In this document: one piece after another, positions 41,647 through 51,210 of the stretch
Position numbering within the stretch: position 1 is the first letter of the stretch
How the letters are laid out: each line of letters starts with the position of its first letter
Assembly: GCA_965248545.1 (NCBI GenBank)
Contig: OZ252110.1
Coordinates: 4,030,001-4,094,000, forward strand
Length of the DNA: 64,000 bases
Direction: 5' to 3'
From: Alteromonas_E sp965248545
GTDB taxonomy: Bacteria > Pseudomonadota > Gammaproteobacteria > Enterobacterales > Alteromonadaceae
Notes under the pieces: model-generated
The model's database searches: none
What the model saw: only the letters and a program-made list of their open reading frames with translations
Told to the model about the DNA's origin: nothing
Position numbers and translations under genes: made by a program

Positions 41647-43548
41647 CTATTCAAAGTACCCTTCATTCGCTTTTATGGTCAAAGGGTGATAGCCAGGTTT
41701 CGCCACATCAAACGCTCGTTTTGCGAAAGCCTTGCCATCCGGGGTTTTCACCAATTCACGATACAAGGGTTTAACCAATTTATTGCGGCCGATACTGGTT
41801 AGATACTGATAAAGGCGATCATAAGCGGGTTGGTATTGATGTTTAATAGCCATCAACAACCAGCTATGCGCTATCTCGTTGTTTTTGCTGCCTGTCAGCT
41901 GAAATGCAGCATCAAGTTCATCAAGTTGTGCCTCTGTTAGAGGCTGTGGCAGATTGTTCAAGAAATACAGCCATTCATGGACCGTCCAAGCACTTGCGTC
42001 AATGTCGGCAGCCGCTAACTCGCCTTGTAGCCAAGCGCTGCGACTTTTATCGATTAGCTCGAACGCATTGGACTCAGGTACCGGTGCTCCAGCAGGGATC
42101 CCAGGTTCAAAAATCCAGCTCATGATACGGTCGCGATCTAATTGCTGCGCGTGAGAAACCAATAACGTCTTGTCCAGATACTCAATAAACTGGTCAGTTG
42201 TAATACTCTTAAACGCAAAGGCTTCAAAGTACTCGAGTAAGAACTGATCGAATGCATCACGACCAATCAACGTTTCTAATTCGCGCAGAAACAGGGCCCC
42301 TTTTTCGTAGGGAATATTGGAAAACACATCATCAGGATCACGTCCGCGCAAATCAATCGCCAAGATTTGATCATTTTCTGGCAAGCTTTCAATGTCGGCG
42401 AGCAAGTCCTGATACCCTAAGACAGCCTCCATACGATACCGGTCGGTACCGTAAATCATCTCCATAATCCGGTATGTTAGGTAGGTCGTGAACCCTTCAT
42501 TGAGCCACAAATCCCGCCAAGTGGCATTGCTAATGGTATTCCCCGACCAGCTATGAGCAAGTTCATGTGCGATCAAAGAAACCAGACTCTTGTCGCCAGC
42601 AATAACCGTGGGAGTTATGAATGATAAACGCGGATTTTCCATCCCCCCAAACGGAAACGATGGCGGTAATATCAACAAGTCATAGCGATCCCAACTGTAC
42701 GCTCCGTATTTTTCCTCTGTCGCGATCAGCATATTTTCCGTATCTTCAAATTCACGTGCTGACGCTTCTAATAGTTCTGGTTCGGCATATACGCCCGTTC
42801 TATCTCCCATTGGCTGAAAAGCCAGATCACCAATCGCCAGCGCAATCAAATAAGACGGTATTGGTTGCGGCATAGTGAACTCATACTCTCCATCCCTTGG
42901 TGTCTGCGGGTCATTCGCCGCACTCATCACCGCCAATAATGATTCAGGCGTCTTGATCGTGGCCGTATATGTTACCCGCACCTGTGGAGAATCCTGCAGC
43001 GGAATAAAGCTACGCGCATGCACAGCCTGAGCTTGGGTAAATAGAAATGGATGCCTCTTACCGGCAGTCTGCTCAGGCGTCAACCATTGCACGCCCGATG
43101 CCTGCGGCGAAGTAGCGTACTCGATCGTAACGAGATTCTCATCAGTCGGCACTTCAATATGCAACGCTGCGCCAAGATTCGGGTCAGCGTCGGTCAACAC
43201 ATACGGTATGTCACGACCGTTTGCTTGAACCGCACGAATATCTAAATCCCGAGTATCCAGGATCAATTGACGCAGATTCGGTTCGGCTCGCTCAACATGC
43301 AATTGTGCACTACCGACAAGCATTCGTTGTTCAAAATCTGCGGTTAAGCTCAAGTCGATATGCTTCACCTTAATTTGTTCTGGATTCGAGAAAGAATGAT
43401 AGTCCTTACCCACTTCAATGGCAGTTTCAACTGCTTTTGTAGCTTCTTCTTGAGGGGGAGCTGACTCTAGCGAGTGAGTCTGGTTTTGGGGTTGGCAGGC
43501 AGTCAATAGCAGAGAAAAGCCCAGTACCATGAAGTGATGTACACGCAT
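41647..43548 (-). CDS. M1-family zinc aminopeptidase lipoprotein (leukotriene-A4-hydrolase-like)
   Basis: Exported metallopeptidase, 633 residues. The lipobox L-L-L-T-A-C at residues 14-19 implies a lipid-anchored protein. The M1 exopeptidase motif F-G-G-M-E-N-P near 300 and zinc motif H-E-L-A-H-S-W-S-G-N with downstream N-E-G-F-T-T-Y near 328-352 are complete, so it should be active. The C-terminal helical repeat domain (W-L-Q-G-E-L-A-A...) matches the LTA4H branch. Probably digests extracellular peptides. Its stop lies 5 bp from NtrC site 2 of nirB. Independent of the nitrate genes by function. Confidence 0.9.
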   Translation of the reverse strand: MRVHHFMVLGFSLLLTACQPQNQTHSLESAPPQEEATKAVETAIEVGKDYHSFSNPEQIKVKHIDLSLTADFEQRMLVGSAQLHVERAEPNLRQLILDTRDLDIRAVQANGRDIPYVLTDADPNLGAALHIEVPTDENLVTIEYATSPQASGVQWLTPEQTAGKRHPFLFTQAQAVHARSFIPLQDSPQVRVTYTATIKTPESLLAVMSAANDPQTPRDGEYEFTMPQPIPSYLIALAIGDLAFQPMGDRTGVYAEPELLEASAREFEDTENMLIATEEKYGAYSWDRYDLLILPPSFPFGGMENPRLSFITPTVIAGDKSLVSLIAHELAHSWSGNTISNATWRDLWLNEGFTTYLTYRIMEMIYGTDRYRMEAVLGYQDLLADIESLPENDQILAIDLRGRDPDDVFSNIPYEKGALFLRELETLIGRDAFDQFLLEYFEAFAFKSITTDQFIEYLDKTLLVSHAQQLDRDRIMSWIFEPGIPAGAPVPESNAFELIDKSRSAWLQGELAAADIDASAWTVHEWLYFLNNLPQPLTEAQLDELDAAFQLTGSKNNEIAHSWLLMAIKHQYQPAYDRLYQYLTSIGRNKLVKPLYRELVKTPDGKAFAKRAFDVAKPGYHPLTIKANEGYFE

Positions 43549-43747
43549 TATGTTACCTTATTAGTTTCGCGCAAGGCGCTTATTGTGTAGGAGTTGTAGC
43601 GCAGAATAACATGTTATGAACCTCAACGAACCGAGATAATTGAGGTGTTTTCACATAAACACTTGCCATATTTGTGAGTTACTCTAGGATCGTTTCCGAC
43701 ATGATACCTCGTGTATTGAACACTAATTTCAACCATCTCGGTGCCTT

Positions 43748-44932
43748 GTGACAATAACTCAGAATAATAGTCAATCCATCACACTTATCATCAATGCGGA
43801 CGTTTATGCGCCGCAGTCTTTGGGTCTTCAAAACATCCTCATTGCCGGCGGTAAAGTGGTTTACATGGACGAACACAGGCCTTCATTGGATGACAAGCTC
43901 GACTATACCGTTGTCGATGCTGACGGTATGCCAGTAATACCCGGATTTATCGATGGCCACACGCATATGACCGGTGGTGGTGGTGAAGCGGGGTTTTCAA
44001 CTAGAGTGCCACCTGTACCGTTGAGTCGTTTCACCTCAGCCGGTGTCACCACGGCTATCGGTCTTTTGGGTACTGATGATCTGACGCGCAACACCGAATC
44101 ACTCATAGCGCAAGTATACGCCCTGCGTGAAGAAGGGTTTTCTGCATATTGCTACACCGGTGGTTACCATCTCCCACCGACAACACTAACCGGCTCGGTG
44201 CGCTCTGATATCGTATTCGTAGAGCCAATCATCGGTGTTGGCGAACTCGCAATTAGCGACCACCGCTCCAGCCAACCGACGCTCAACGAACTATTGAAGG
44301 TAGCATCAGAAGCTCATGTTGCGCGCTTGATGACCGGTAAAGCTGGGATTCTCCACTTACACCTCGGGGATGGTAAACGCGGTCTAGAATTGATTAGAAA
44401 AGCCCTCTCAGAAGCGGAAATTCCGCCGCGGACTTACAACCCTACTCATATTAATCGCCAAAAGGCCCTGTTTGATGAGGCGTGTGAATTAGCCAAACTA
44501 GGCTGTTGGGTTGATGTTACCGCTTTTGAAACCGGCGACGTCGGATATGAACCACCAGAGGCCTTATTGCGTTATATGTCGCAAGACTTACCACAGGACA
44601 AACTGACCATCAGCTCTGACGGTGGTGGTTGTTTACCGACGTTTGATTGCCACGGGCACATGACGCACATGGACTTCGGCGAATCTCAAGCAATGACAGA
44701 TGTGTTTTATACACTTATGGACGAAGGCAAAGCGATAGAGCAGATATTGCCCTTCTTTACAAGCAACGTCGCTGAGCTAATGAACTTCAATCGCAAGGGC
44801 CAACTGCAGGTAGGTCACGACGCAGATATCGTTGTCCTAGATGCTAACAACCGAATCCAACATGTCATGGCATTAGGTCAGTGGCATGTGTTTGAGGGCC
44901 AACAAGTGATAAAAGGTACGTTTGAATCGTAA
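43748..44932 (+). CDS. iadA: Beta-aspartyl (isoaspartyl) dipeptidase
   Basis: Amidohydrolase that cleaves isoaspartyl dipeptides from damaged proteins. P-G-F-I-D-G-H-T-H-M-T-G-G-G-G-E at about residue 68 gives the first metal ligands, T-S-A-G-V-T-T-A-I-G-L-L-G-T-D follows, and the family's G-E-L-A-I-S-D-H-R-S, H-L-H-L-G-D-G and S-S-D-G-G-G come later. 394 residues, normal. It begins with GTG at 43748; the ribosome site is weak and no better in-frame start is nearby. Faces moeA tail to tail with a 17 bp gap. Confidence 0.93.
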   Translation: MTITQNNSQSITLIINADVYAPQSLGLQNILIAGGKVVYMDEHRPSLDDKLDYTVVDADGMPVIPGFIDGHTHMTGGGGEAGFSTRVPPVPLSRFTSAGVTTAIGLLGTDDLTRNTESLIAQVYALREEGFSAYCYTGGYHLPPTTLTGSVRSDIVFVEPIIGVGELAISDHRSSQPTLNELLKVASEAHVARLMTGKAGILHLHLGDGKRGLELIRKALSEAEIPPRTYNPTHINRQKALFDEACELAKLGCWVDVTAFETGDVGYEPPEALLRYMSQDLPQDKLTISSDGGGCLPTFDCHGHMTHMDFGESQAMTDVFYTLMDEGKAIEQILPFFTSNVAELMNFNRKGQLQVGHDADIVVLDANNRIQHVMALGQWHVFEGQQVIKGTFES

Positions 44933-44949
44933 AACGCTGAGGTATCGGC

Positions 44950-46182
44950 TCAGTTAGTGAGCCGTGAATCAAACAGCTCAATAGTCACCTGCTCTCCCGC
45001 GAATACAGAGCCGCGTTCAAGCTCCAAAACGGCGAAGCAATTACTCTGAGAAAACGATGACAAGACACCAGAGCTTTGGTTGCCCATCGGTTTCACACGA
45101 AGGTCTCCATCGTGACCGGCCCAGCATAGCGCTCGCTGAAAATCTAGGCGGCCTGGGCGCTTACGGAAATCTTCGTCAGCGATAGCTGTTAGCCGAAGCC
45201 TCGATATCGGTTGTTGACCTGACATGAGATCCAGCGCCGCCTCGGCAATCTGTAAATATGTAACCATTGCGGAAACGGGGTTCCCAGGCAAGCCAACAAA
45301 TAGACTTTTTGATAATCGTCCAAATGCCAGTGGCTTGCCAGGCTTAATGGCTATCTTCCAAAAATCAACTTGCCCTATTTCTTCAAGCACGTCTTTTGTG
45401 TAGTCAGCTTCTCCAACCGAAACACCGCCAGAGCACAAAACTAAATCGGCATTGTTGTCTGCCTGTTCGAATGCGTCTCGTAAAGCTTGTTTGTCATCCG
45501 GTACGATACCTAAATCAATGGTTTGATATCCTCGCTGTGCGAGCATCGCCAATAACATAGGGCGGTTGGAATCATAGATATGTCCGGGAATCAAACCACT
45601 CGCAGGCTGAGTAAGTTCATCACCAGTGGACATAACCGCGACGGTCAGGTTTTTCAAAACATCGATTGTGGCGATCCCCAGTGAGGATAACAACCCAACA
45701 TCCAGAGGAGTTAGTCGCTTGTTTTGCTCGAGCACAAGCGCGTCTTGACGAATATCGTTGCCCACAGGCCTCACTGCTTCGCCTCTGCGCACAGGAGCCA
45801 CCACAGTAATTTTACCGTCCATCTGTGCGGTGTTCTCTTGCATTACAACGGTATCAGCTCCTCTTGGAATGACAGCTCCCGTCATAATCCTTACGCACTG
45901 TCCGGCCTCAACCTCACCTGAAAATGGCGAACCAGCGAAACTCTCACCAATTGACTCGAAGTATTCGACTTGACCAATATCGGCGTAACGCATCGCGTAA
46001 CCGTCCATTGCTGAATTAGCAAATGCGGGTACATTTATTGGCGAATAAACGGGTTGAGCGAGCACTCGACCACAGCATTCTGTTACGGAGACTGTTTCCT
46101 TTTCAGTCACGGGTTGAATCAAGGATGCAAGCTTATTTAATGCTTGGTCCAACGGCAGCCAGTTTGGCGATGAAAGAGACAT
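44950..46182 (-). CDS. moeA: Molybdopterin molybdenumtransferase (MoeA)
   Basis: Inserts molybdate into adenylylated molybdopterin. F-A-N-S-A-M-D-G-Y-A-M near residue 52 is the MoeA signature, M-T-G-A-V-I-P-R-G-A-D-T-V-V-M-Q-E the next, then G-V-S-V-G-E-A-D-Y, K-P-G-K-P-L-A-F-G and L-P-G-N-P-V-S-A-M. 410 residues from ATG 46182 (AAGGAAG upstream), preferred over the frame limit at 46245, which would overlap the neighbour. Serves nasA and the molybdenum hydroxylase in this window. Confidence 0.95.
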   Translation of the reverse strand: MSLSSPNWLPLDQALNKLASLIQPVTEKETVSVTECCGRVLAQPVYSPINVPAFANSAMDGYAMRYADIGQVEYFESIGESFAGSPFSGEVEAGQCVRIMTGAVIPRGADTVVMQENTAQMDGKITVVAPVRRGEAVRPVGNDIRQDALVLEQNKRLTPLDVGLLSSLGIATIDVLKNLTVAVMSTGDELTQPASGLIPGHIYDSNRPMLLAMLAQRGYQTIDLGIVPDDKQALRDAFEQADNNADLVLCSGGVSVGEADYTKDVLEEIGQVDFWKIAIKPGKPLAFGRLSKSLFVGLPGNPVSAMVTYLQIAEAALDLMSGQQPISRLRLTAIADEDFRKRPGRLDFQRALCWAGHDGDLRVKPMGNQSSGVLSSFSQSNCFAVLELERGSVFAGEQVTIELFDSRLTN

Positions 46183-46216
46183 AAACTTCCTTTGAGAGGA
46201 TTCTATTGTACTAAAA

Positions 46217-46702
46217 TTAGAACTCGAATCGATGTTGATAAACACTTTCTAACAAGGTTTGGTCATACGTCAATTCGTACTCATCAAACAGTTGGAGTGC
46301 TGCTTGGATATCTGAACAGACCCGCACTCCGTCGCGTTTATTAACGACTTCTCGATCGACAATGGTAACGTTGACGTCAGCTTCGCGACTGCCTAAGAGT
46401 GCTTCACAGACCATACCGGATTGAACAGAGAAATCATGGAACTGATTGAGCATCTTTAAAACGTTGGGCGTGGCCAGTTCCCAGCGATCTAAGCAAACCA
46501 AACCGCCAAAGCGTGATACGCCATGTTCAGTGAGCAGGCGTTTAGTCGTGCGAATATAGCGTTGAGCACAGCCTTCACTCCAAGTGCCAATTGGAATAAC
46601 CATTAGGGTTTCTAGGCTACATACCAGATGGAAAGAACCATGCCGATTGGGTGGCTCAACGAGTACATTCGGGTGATTTTTAATTTCATTAATCGTGATC
46701 AT
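46217..46702 (-). CDS. Conserved hypothetical, SpoIIAA/STAS-like fold suspected
   Basis: 161 residues, no signal peptide. The order of the segments I-P-I-G-T-W-S-E-G-C-A-Q-R-Y near 36, L-V-C-L-D-R-W-E-L-A-T-P-N-V near 68, and the C-terminal D-I-Q-A-A-L-Q-L-F-D-E-Y resembles SpoIIAA-like/STAS proteins of marine gammaproteobacteria (a W-x5-C/Y helix, then a central strand and D-x-W...T-P). This is pattern-level inference. 34 bp upstream of moeA on the same strand, perhaps co-transcribed. Confidence 0.55.
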   Translation of the reverse strand: MITINEIKNHPNVLVEPPNRHGSFHLVCSLETLMVIPIGTWSEGCAQRYIRTTKRLLTEHGVSRFGGLVCLDRWELATPNVLKMLNQFHDFSVQSGMVCEALLGSREADVNVTIVDREVVNKRDGVRVCSDIQAALQLFDEYELTYDQTLLESVYQHRFEF

Positions 46703-47043
46703 AACGTCGAGATTATACTTAGCTTTGGATGCAATACACTACCGCTTGCAGTCGACTTTTTGGTTATAAGTTAATCGACAGCTCATTACTACTGTTATTG
46801 TTATTCAATGAAAATGCAAAGCATCTGCACAATTACTCCATGTTCGTCGCATACATTGAACACATGTTCGAACAATTACTAAATGCCCACTAACGATGAA
46901 ACGTCAAAATATCTGGTTCACTTTTCTATTGATCAGTTTGTGTTGGATGATCACCAGCACACACGTGTTATAAAAAAACCATCAGACTCGCTCACCATTG
47001 ATATCAAGATATAAAAAGTTGCAAAAAAACTGGAGCGTTAAAA
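46703..47043. other. Intergenic region before the GAF-protein gene
   Basis: Divergent promoter region of 341 bp between the STAS-like gene (minus) and the GAF gene (plus). It contains one candidate small ORF (46883-47014). I see no clear terminator, tRNA or operator. Confidence 0.4.
46883..47014 (+). CDS. Candidate 43-residue ORF upstream of the GAF protein
   Basis: ATG at 46883 opens 43 codons (M-P-T-N-D-E-T-S-K-Y-L-V-H-F-S-I-D-Q-F-V...) ending 29 bp before the next gene. Composition is protein-like and polar. There is no ribosome site and a stop codon precedes the ATG directly, so it is doubtful. It could be a leader peptide, a gene remnant, or chance. Confidence 0.2.
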   Translation: MPTNDETSKYLVHFSIDQFVLDDHQHTRVIKKPSDSLTIDIKI

Positions 47044-47607
47044 TTGCCCAACTATACTCAAAGAGAGTGTCGGCGTGGGGTTTTGCCCCACAGATCAAAG
47101 GCGCGGGAGTGCTCATTGGATTCGTTAATACAACTTAATTCCATTCTAACTAACCCATCAATAGCTCAACAAAAGAAGCTGGAAAAAATCTGTCTGATTA
47201 CTGCTGAAATGATTGACGGTGCAGATCGCGTGAGTCTATGGACCTTTGAGCATGACTTGACACAGATTCGTTCAATCATTTGTTACGACGGTCCATCGGG
47301 AAGTTTCTCGAGCAATGCAGTCCTGCGCAAACGTGATTTCGCGCCGTATTTTGATGTCATACTGAACCAACATGTTGTCACAGCTCCAGACGCACACCGT
47401 CATCCGGCAACGGCGTGTTTTACCGAGGCCTATTTTATCCCCAATAACATTGTGTCGTTACTTGATTATGTCCTGCACCAAGACTTTCAGCCCAAAGGCG
47501 TCATTTGCTGCGAAAGTACAGGGAAACCCACATTATGGAAGAAAAGTGACGTTGATATGCTAAAAAAAATTGCGTTTGCATGCTCTTTGTATTTCGAGTT
47601 GACGTAA
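47044..47607 (+). CDS. GAF-domain protein
   Basis: Small GAF-fold sensor, 187 residues if begun at TTG 47044 (GGAG 8 nt upstream). An alternative is TTG at 47116 (GGAG 6 nt upstream), giving L-D-S-L-I-Q-L-N-S-I-L, which looks more like a natural N-terminus. The body runs helix (Q-Q-K-K-L-E-K-I-C-L-I-T-A-E-M-I), then A-D-R-V-S-L-W-T-F, I-R-S-I-I-C-Y-D, and G-V-I-C-C-E-S-T-G at about 150, the usual GAF pattern. No output domain. Ligand unknown. Confidence 0.75.
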   Translation: MPNYTQRECRRGVLPHRSKARECSLDSLIQLNSILTNPSIAQQKKLEKICLITAEMIDGADRVSLWTFEHDLTQIRSIICYDGPSGSFSSNAVLRKRDFAPYFDVILNQHVVTAPDAHRHPATACFTEAYFIPNNIVSLLDYVLHQDFQPKGVICCESTGKPTLWKKSDVDMLKKIAFACSLYFELT

Positions 47608-47614
47608 CTACAGA

Positions 47615-48916
47615 TTAGTCAGCCTGATCGGATCTTTGCAGCTGCATCGCGGCCTTTTCGTTTTCGGTGGCTTTTATCAGCTGGTTAAAGAAAGCGTATT
47701 GTTCAGCCTTGACTGAATCCCCAATTTCCTTGCCCTTCAAGCCCTTCTTAATCGCTACTTGCGCGGCGTGCTTCTTATCAAAATCCGCGAGTTTTTCCGC
47801 TAAGAAGCGCGCATATTTGGCCTGCGGATAGGGGCTTCGTTCAGACATAGGACCACGGCCTTGTACATCCGACTGGCAAGCTAATAAGAACTGGTCAAAA
47901 CGTTGCGGCTGTTCAACTGCCGATAACTGCTCAGTTAACCATTTGAATAGCGTTGCCGGTTTTAATTCAAAAACGCGGTGACAATGCAAATGAAACTCGC
48001 AAACCAACAAGCTTAGTTCACGCACTTTATTGGGGATCCTCCAGCGCAAACAAAATGCCTCAAGCGGCGCTAAGCCAGCCGTCTCATGCCCTCTCAAATT
48101 GCCTTGTTTGGCATAACATATCGGCTTGCCTATATCATGCATCAACACCGCAAATCGCGTCGCAACATCCGCTCCCAAATTTGCCGCTTGCCGCAGCGAC
48201 AGCATAGTATGGACAAACACATCGCCTTCTGGATGGTAATTTTCTGGCTGCGGAACATCACGCATTTGATCCAATTCGGGGAAGATACCTAACCCTTGTA
48301 GCGTTTCAAAAAACAGTTGCGGCCACGGTTCAGCTAACGCTTTTTCTGTCTCTTTCCACACTCGTTCTGCAACTAAATAGTCTAATTCGCCCTGCTGTTG
48401 CATGCTTTGAATTAGGCTAATGGTAGATGAATGTATTTGCCACTTGGGTCCAAACCGAGCCCTGAAACGCGCGATACGCAAAACGCGCACGGGATCTTCG
48501 ACAAACGCTTCTGTGGTGTGCCGGAGAATTTTACTGTTCAAATCATGCTGGCCGTTGAACGGGTCAATCAGATTACCATCGCTATCTTGTGCCATTGCGT
48601 TGATTGTTAAGTCTCGGCGGCTCAAGTCGTCATCCAGCGAAACGTCCGGACTGGCATCAACAACAAAACCTCGGTAACCACGGCCTTGCTTGCGCTCGGT
48701 CCGGGCCAGTGCATATTCATGCTTTGTTTCCGGGTGCAGGAATACTGGAAAATCTAACCCTACGGCTTGATACCCGTCCGCTAACATTTGTTCTGGAGTA
48801 GCACCTACTACCACATAGTCTAAATCCTGGGCATCGATACCCATCAATTTATCCCGAACGGCGCCTCCAACGAGAAAAACGTTATGCTGCAAAACGATGT
48901 CCACACTTCTATTCAA
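47615..48916 (-). CDS. cca: CCA tRNA nucleotidyltransferase
   Basis: Adds and repairs the 3'-CCA of tRNAs. F-L-V-G-G-A-V-R-D-K-L and D-L-D-Y-V near the N-terminus are the class II nucleotidyltransferase motifs, followed by R-R-D-L-T-I-N-A-M-A, R-V-L-R-I-A-R-F-R-A-R, and an HD domain V-L-M-H-D-I-G-K-P, as in E. coli type multifunctional enzymes. The TTG at 48916 is the frame limit; TTG at 48892 (Q-H-N-V-F-L-V-G-G) would match the family start better. Convergent with the GAF gene (7 bp apart). Confidence 0.93.
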   Translation of the reverse strand: MNRSVDIVLQHNVFLVGGAVRDKLMGIDAQDLDYVVVGATPEQMLADGYQAVGLDFPVFLHPETKHEYALARTERKQGRGYRGFVVDASPDVSLDDDLSRRDLTINAMAQDSDGNLIDPFNGQHDLNSKILRHTTEAFVEDPVRVLRIARFRARFGPKWQIHSSTISLIQSMQQQGELDYLVAERVWKETEKALAEPWPQLFFETLQGLGIFPELDQMRDVPQPENYHPEGDVFVHTMLSLRQAANLGADVATRFAVLMHDIGKPICYAKQGNLRGHETAGLAPLEAFCLRWRIPNKVRELSLLVCEFHLHCHRVFELKPATLFKWLTEQLSAVEQPQRFDQFLLACQSDVQGRGPMSERSPYPQAKYARFLAEKLADFDKKHAAQVAIKKGLKGKEIGDSVKAEQYAFFNQLIKATENEKAAMQLQRSDQAD

Positions 48917-48961
48917 TAATCGACACAGAGGTTACTACGACTAAAGCTTATTTTCAGCATC

Positions 48962-48988
48962 AAAAAAAACCGGTACATCTGTACCGGT
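48962..48988 (-). terminator. Intrinsic terminator after the second TonB receptor
   Basis: ACCGGTACA and TGTACCGGT form a 9 bp stem with a 2 nt apex. On the minus strand it is followed by a run of eight T. It lies 24 bp beyond the receptor stop. Confidence 0.85.
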
Positions 48989-49011
48989 CTTACCGTATCT
49001 CAGCATGAAGA

Positions 49012-51210
49012 TTATTCGAAGAAATAATCCACTCGAATGCCAAATTCACTGGCGTCATTGCTCAGTATTACTAATACATAGTCACCAGTATTTAGACGTG
49101 CATTATCATAACGCTCATCAAAAATATTTCGGCCATAGGCTGAAACCGTCCAATCACCGTGTGATGGCGCGTACGTGATATTGGCGTTTACCAGCGTGCG
49201 GCTATCAATTTGTGTCAAGCGACCAGGATCAGATGATGGCTCGCCAAACATTTCGTCTCGATAGGAAACATCAAGACGAAAATCAACGGTGCCACTATCC
49301 ACAACCATTTTGTATGTTGGGCTTAGTGAGGCTGTAATTTCTGGCGTTAAGGGCGCGACAGGTTTCACGCCATTTTGCTCATCTACATCCACATCAATAT
49401 AACCAAAGCTGCTATGAACTCGGAAGCTATCTGTAGGCGCCCACGTTCCTTCGAATTCTAATCCTCGAGAAGTCTGCCCAACAAGAAGGTTGGCAGTGTC
49501 GAAGCCCCCCTCTGCTGTCGTACTCACCTGATATGGCAAATCATCAAACTCGGTATTAAACAATGCGACGCTGATACTTAAGGTGTCGGTTAACTCGCCT
49601 TTGGTTCCTACTTCGAAATTAGTAGCAGTTATGTTGTCGGTCGCAACAAAACAGTTAGGATCACCAAATAAGCAGAACGGTCTAGCGGGGAATTGACCTG
49701 ATTGGTACCCACTTTGAATGCTACCGTACACATTCATACCACTTTCCATTGTATAATTTGCCGAGAGATCAAATGACGTTTCCTGCCAATCTCGTGCTGA
49801 CGAAGTCGGTCCTATACCGACGTTTGCAGTGGCCTCTTTTTCATCGTCATTGTAGCGAAGACCGCCACTGATGCGAAGATCTGGTGAGACGTCATAACCT
49901 ATGTTGACGAAAACCGCCTTACTGGTTGTTTCTTGGTCTAAAGCCAACAAATTTGGACCGCCATTAAAGCTAGAATCTTCGCCCTGACGGTTACTCCCTT
50001 CTTCATTGAAATAATACAAGCCAGAGACAAAATCCCAATCATCGAAATAACCATTTAATTGAAATTCAATTGAAGTTTGATCCGCTTCTCCTGTCTCGGG
50101 GTAATGGTCAAAATCGAAAATTGTACTGTCATCATCTAGACCAGCTTTGTATTCCGACGTCCGATTGCTCACTATAAAACGCGAAGAGTAAGTATCGTTC
50201 CAATTCCAATCCGCAGTTGCAGATACCCCTGAGGCTTCATTAGAAACCGTACTCACTGCAGCAGTGCCAGTCGCGTTGTTATAGGGATCTGATGCAACAT
50301 CGGAATTGCGGAGCGGGCCTACGGGTGTAGGTGATCCAAATCTCACCCCGGTGTAGTAAGCTCCGGTAGGTAGTTCGTCAATTAACGTAGTATAGGGCCG
50401 CAAACCACCCTCACCGTCATTCGCGTCAGCGGTCAAAGTCAACGTAAAGTCGTCGCTCGGTGCGAACCGAACAGACAGGCGCCCATACAGATCTTCAGTT
50501 TCACCAACATCATATTCAGCACTTGGTAAATTAATAAACTCACCTATGCCGTCACGCCTGTTGTAACCGGCATTTAAGTTAAATGAAACGGTGTCTGAAA
50601 TTGCGTGATTAGTAAATACGTCACCTTTCAGTCTACCGCGCGTACCAATTTCGCCACTAACTTTGGTAACTGCAACTTCATCGGGCTGCTTAGTAATAAT
50701 GTTTATAGCACCACCAATTGAGTTACGGCCATAAAGTGTTCCTTGGGGACCGCGCAAGACCTCAATTCGGTCAATGTTGCTCAAGTTCCAGTTTTGCCCA
50801 ACCTGACGTCCTAAATAAACGCCATCAACATATACACTTACGCCGGGGTCTGTGGTGATAAGGTGATCTTGCAGACCTATACCTCGGATGAATGGATTCA
50901 CGGACGATGTGTGCCCTGCAGAAAATCCGGTAACATTTAGGTTTGGAACGAACTTTCCTACATCCGTTAAGTCAGTTACGCCTTGTGTCGCTAATTGCTC
51001 TCCATTAAACGCACTGATTGCAACCGGGACTTCGTAAATTACTTGTGAACGCTTCGTGGCCGTTACAGTGATTTTTTCAAAGTTACTTTGCTCTTGATCG
51101 TCAGATTGCTGCGCGAAAGCGTTCCCGCCCATCGCCAATGAGATAGATGCGGCAACGAGTGTTTTGCGCAAGGATAGAGACGTTTTATTGAACGTTAAAT
51201 TTGCATACAT
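49012..51210 (-). CDS. TonB-dependent outer-membrane receptor
   Basis: 732 residues. Signal peptide T-L-V-A-A-S-I-S-L-A-M-G-G-N-A-F-A-Q, then the T-V-T-A-T-K-R-S box, plug signatures F-I-R-G-I-G-L-Q and V-E-V-L-R-G-P-Q-G-T-L-Y-G-R-N-S-I-G-G-A-I-N-I, the classic plug motif. It ends I-R-V-D-Y-F-F-E, with a charged residue after the aromatic. No dedicated inner-membrane genes adjoin it, so its ligand is unknown; with the glucanase genes 5-12 kb away it could in principle serve glucan uptake, but nothing links them directly. Confidence 0.9.
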   Translation of the reverse strand: MYANLTFNKTSLSLRKTLVAASISLAMGGNAFAQQSDDQEQSNFEKITVTATKRSQVIYEVPVAISAFNGEQLATQGVTDLTDVGKFVPNLNVTGFSAGHTSSVNPFIRGIGLQDHLITTDPGVSVYVDGVYLGRQVGQNWNLSNIDRIEVLRGPQGTLYGRNSIGGAINIITKQPDEVAVTKVSGEIGTRGRLKGDVFTNHAISDTVSFNLNAGYNRRDGIGEFINLPSAEYDVGETEDLYGRLSVRFAPSDDFTLTLTADANDGEGGLRPYTTLIDELPTGAYYTGVRFGSPTPVGPLRNSDVASDPYNNATGTAAVSTVSNEASGVSATADWNWNDTYSSRFIVSNRTSEYKAGLDDDSTIFDFDHYPETGEADQTSIEFQLNGYFDDWDFVSGLYYFNEEGSNRQGEDSSFNGGPNLLALDQETTSKAVFVNIGYDVSPDLRISGGLRYNDDEKEATANVGIGPTSSARDWQETSFDLSANYTMESGMNVYGSIQSGYQSGQFPARPFCLFGDPNCFVATDNITATNFEVGTKGELTDTLSISVALFNTEFDDLPYQVSTTAEGGFDTANLLVGQTSRGLEFEGTWAPTDSFRVHSSFGYIDVDVDEQNGVKPVAPLTPEITASLSPTYKMVVDSGTVDFRLDVSYRDEMFGEPSSDPGRLTQIDSRTLVNANITYAPSHGDWTVSAYGRNIFDERYDNARLNTGDYVLVILSNDASEFGIRVDYFFE

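Noticed and set aside
44933..44965. Terminator between iadA and moeA
   Set aside because: Small CTGAG/CTCAG and GGCTCA/TGAGCC repeats exist but there is no T-run.
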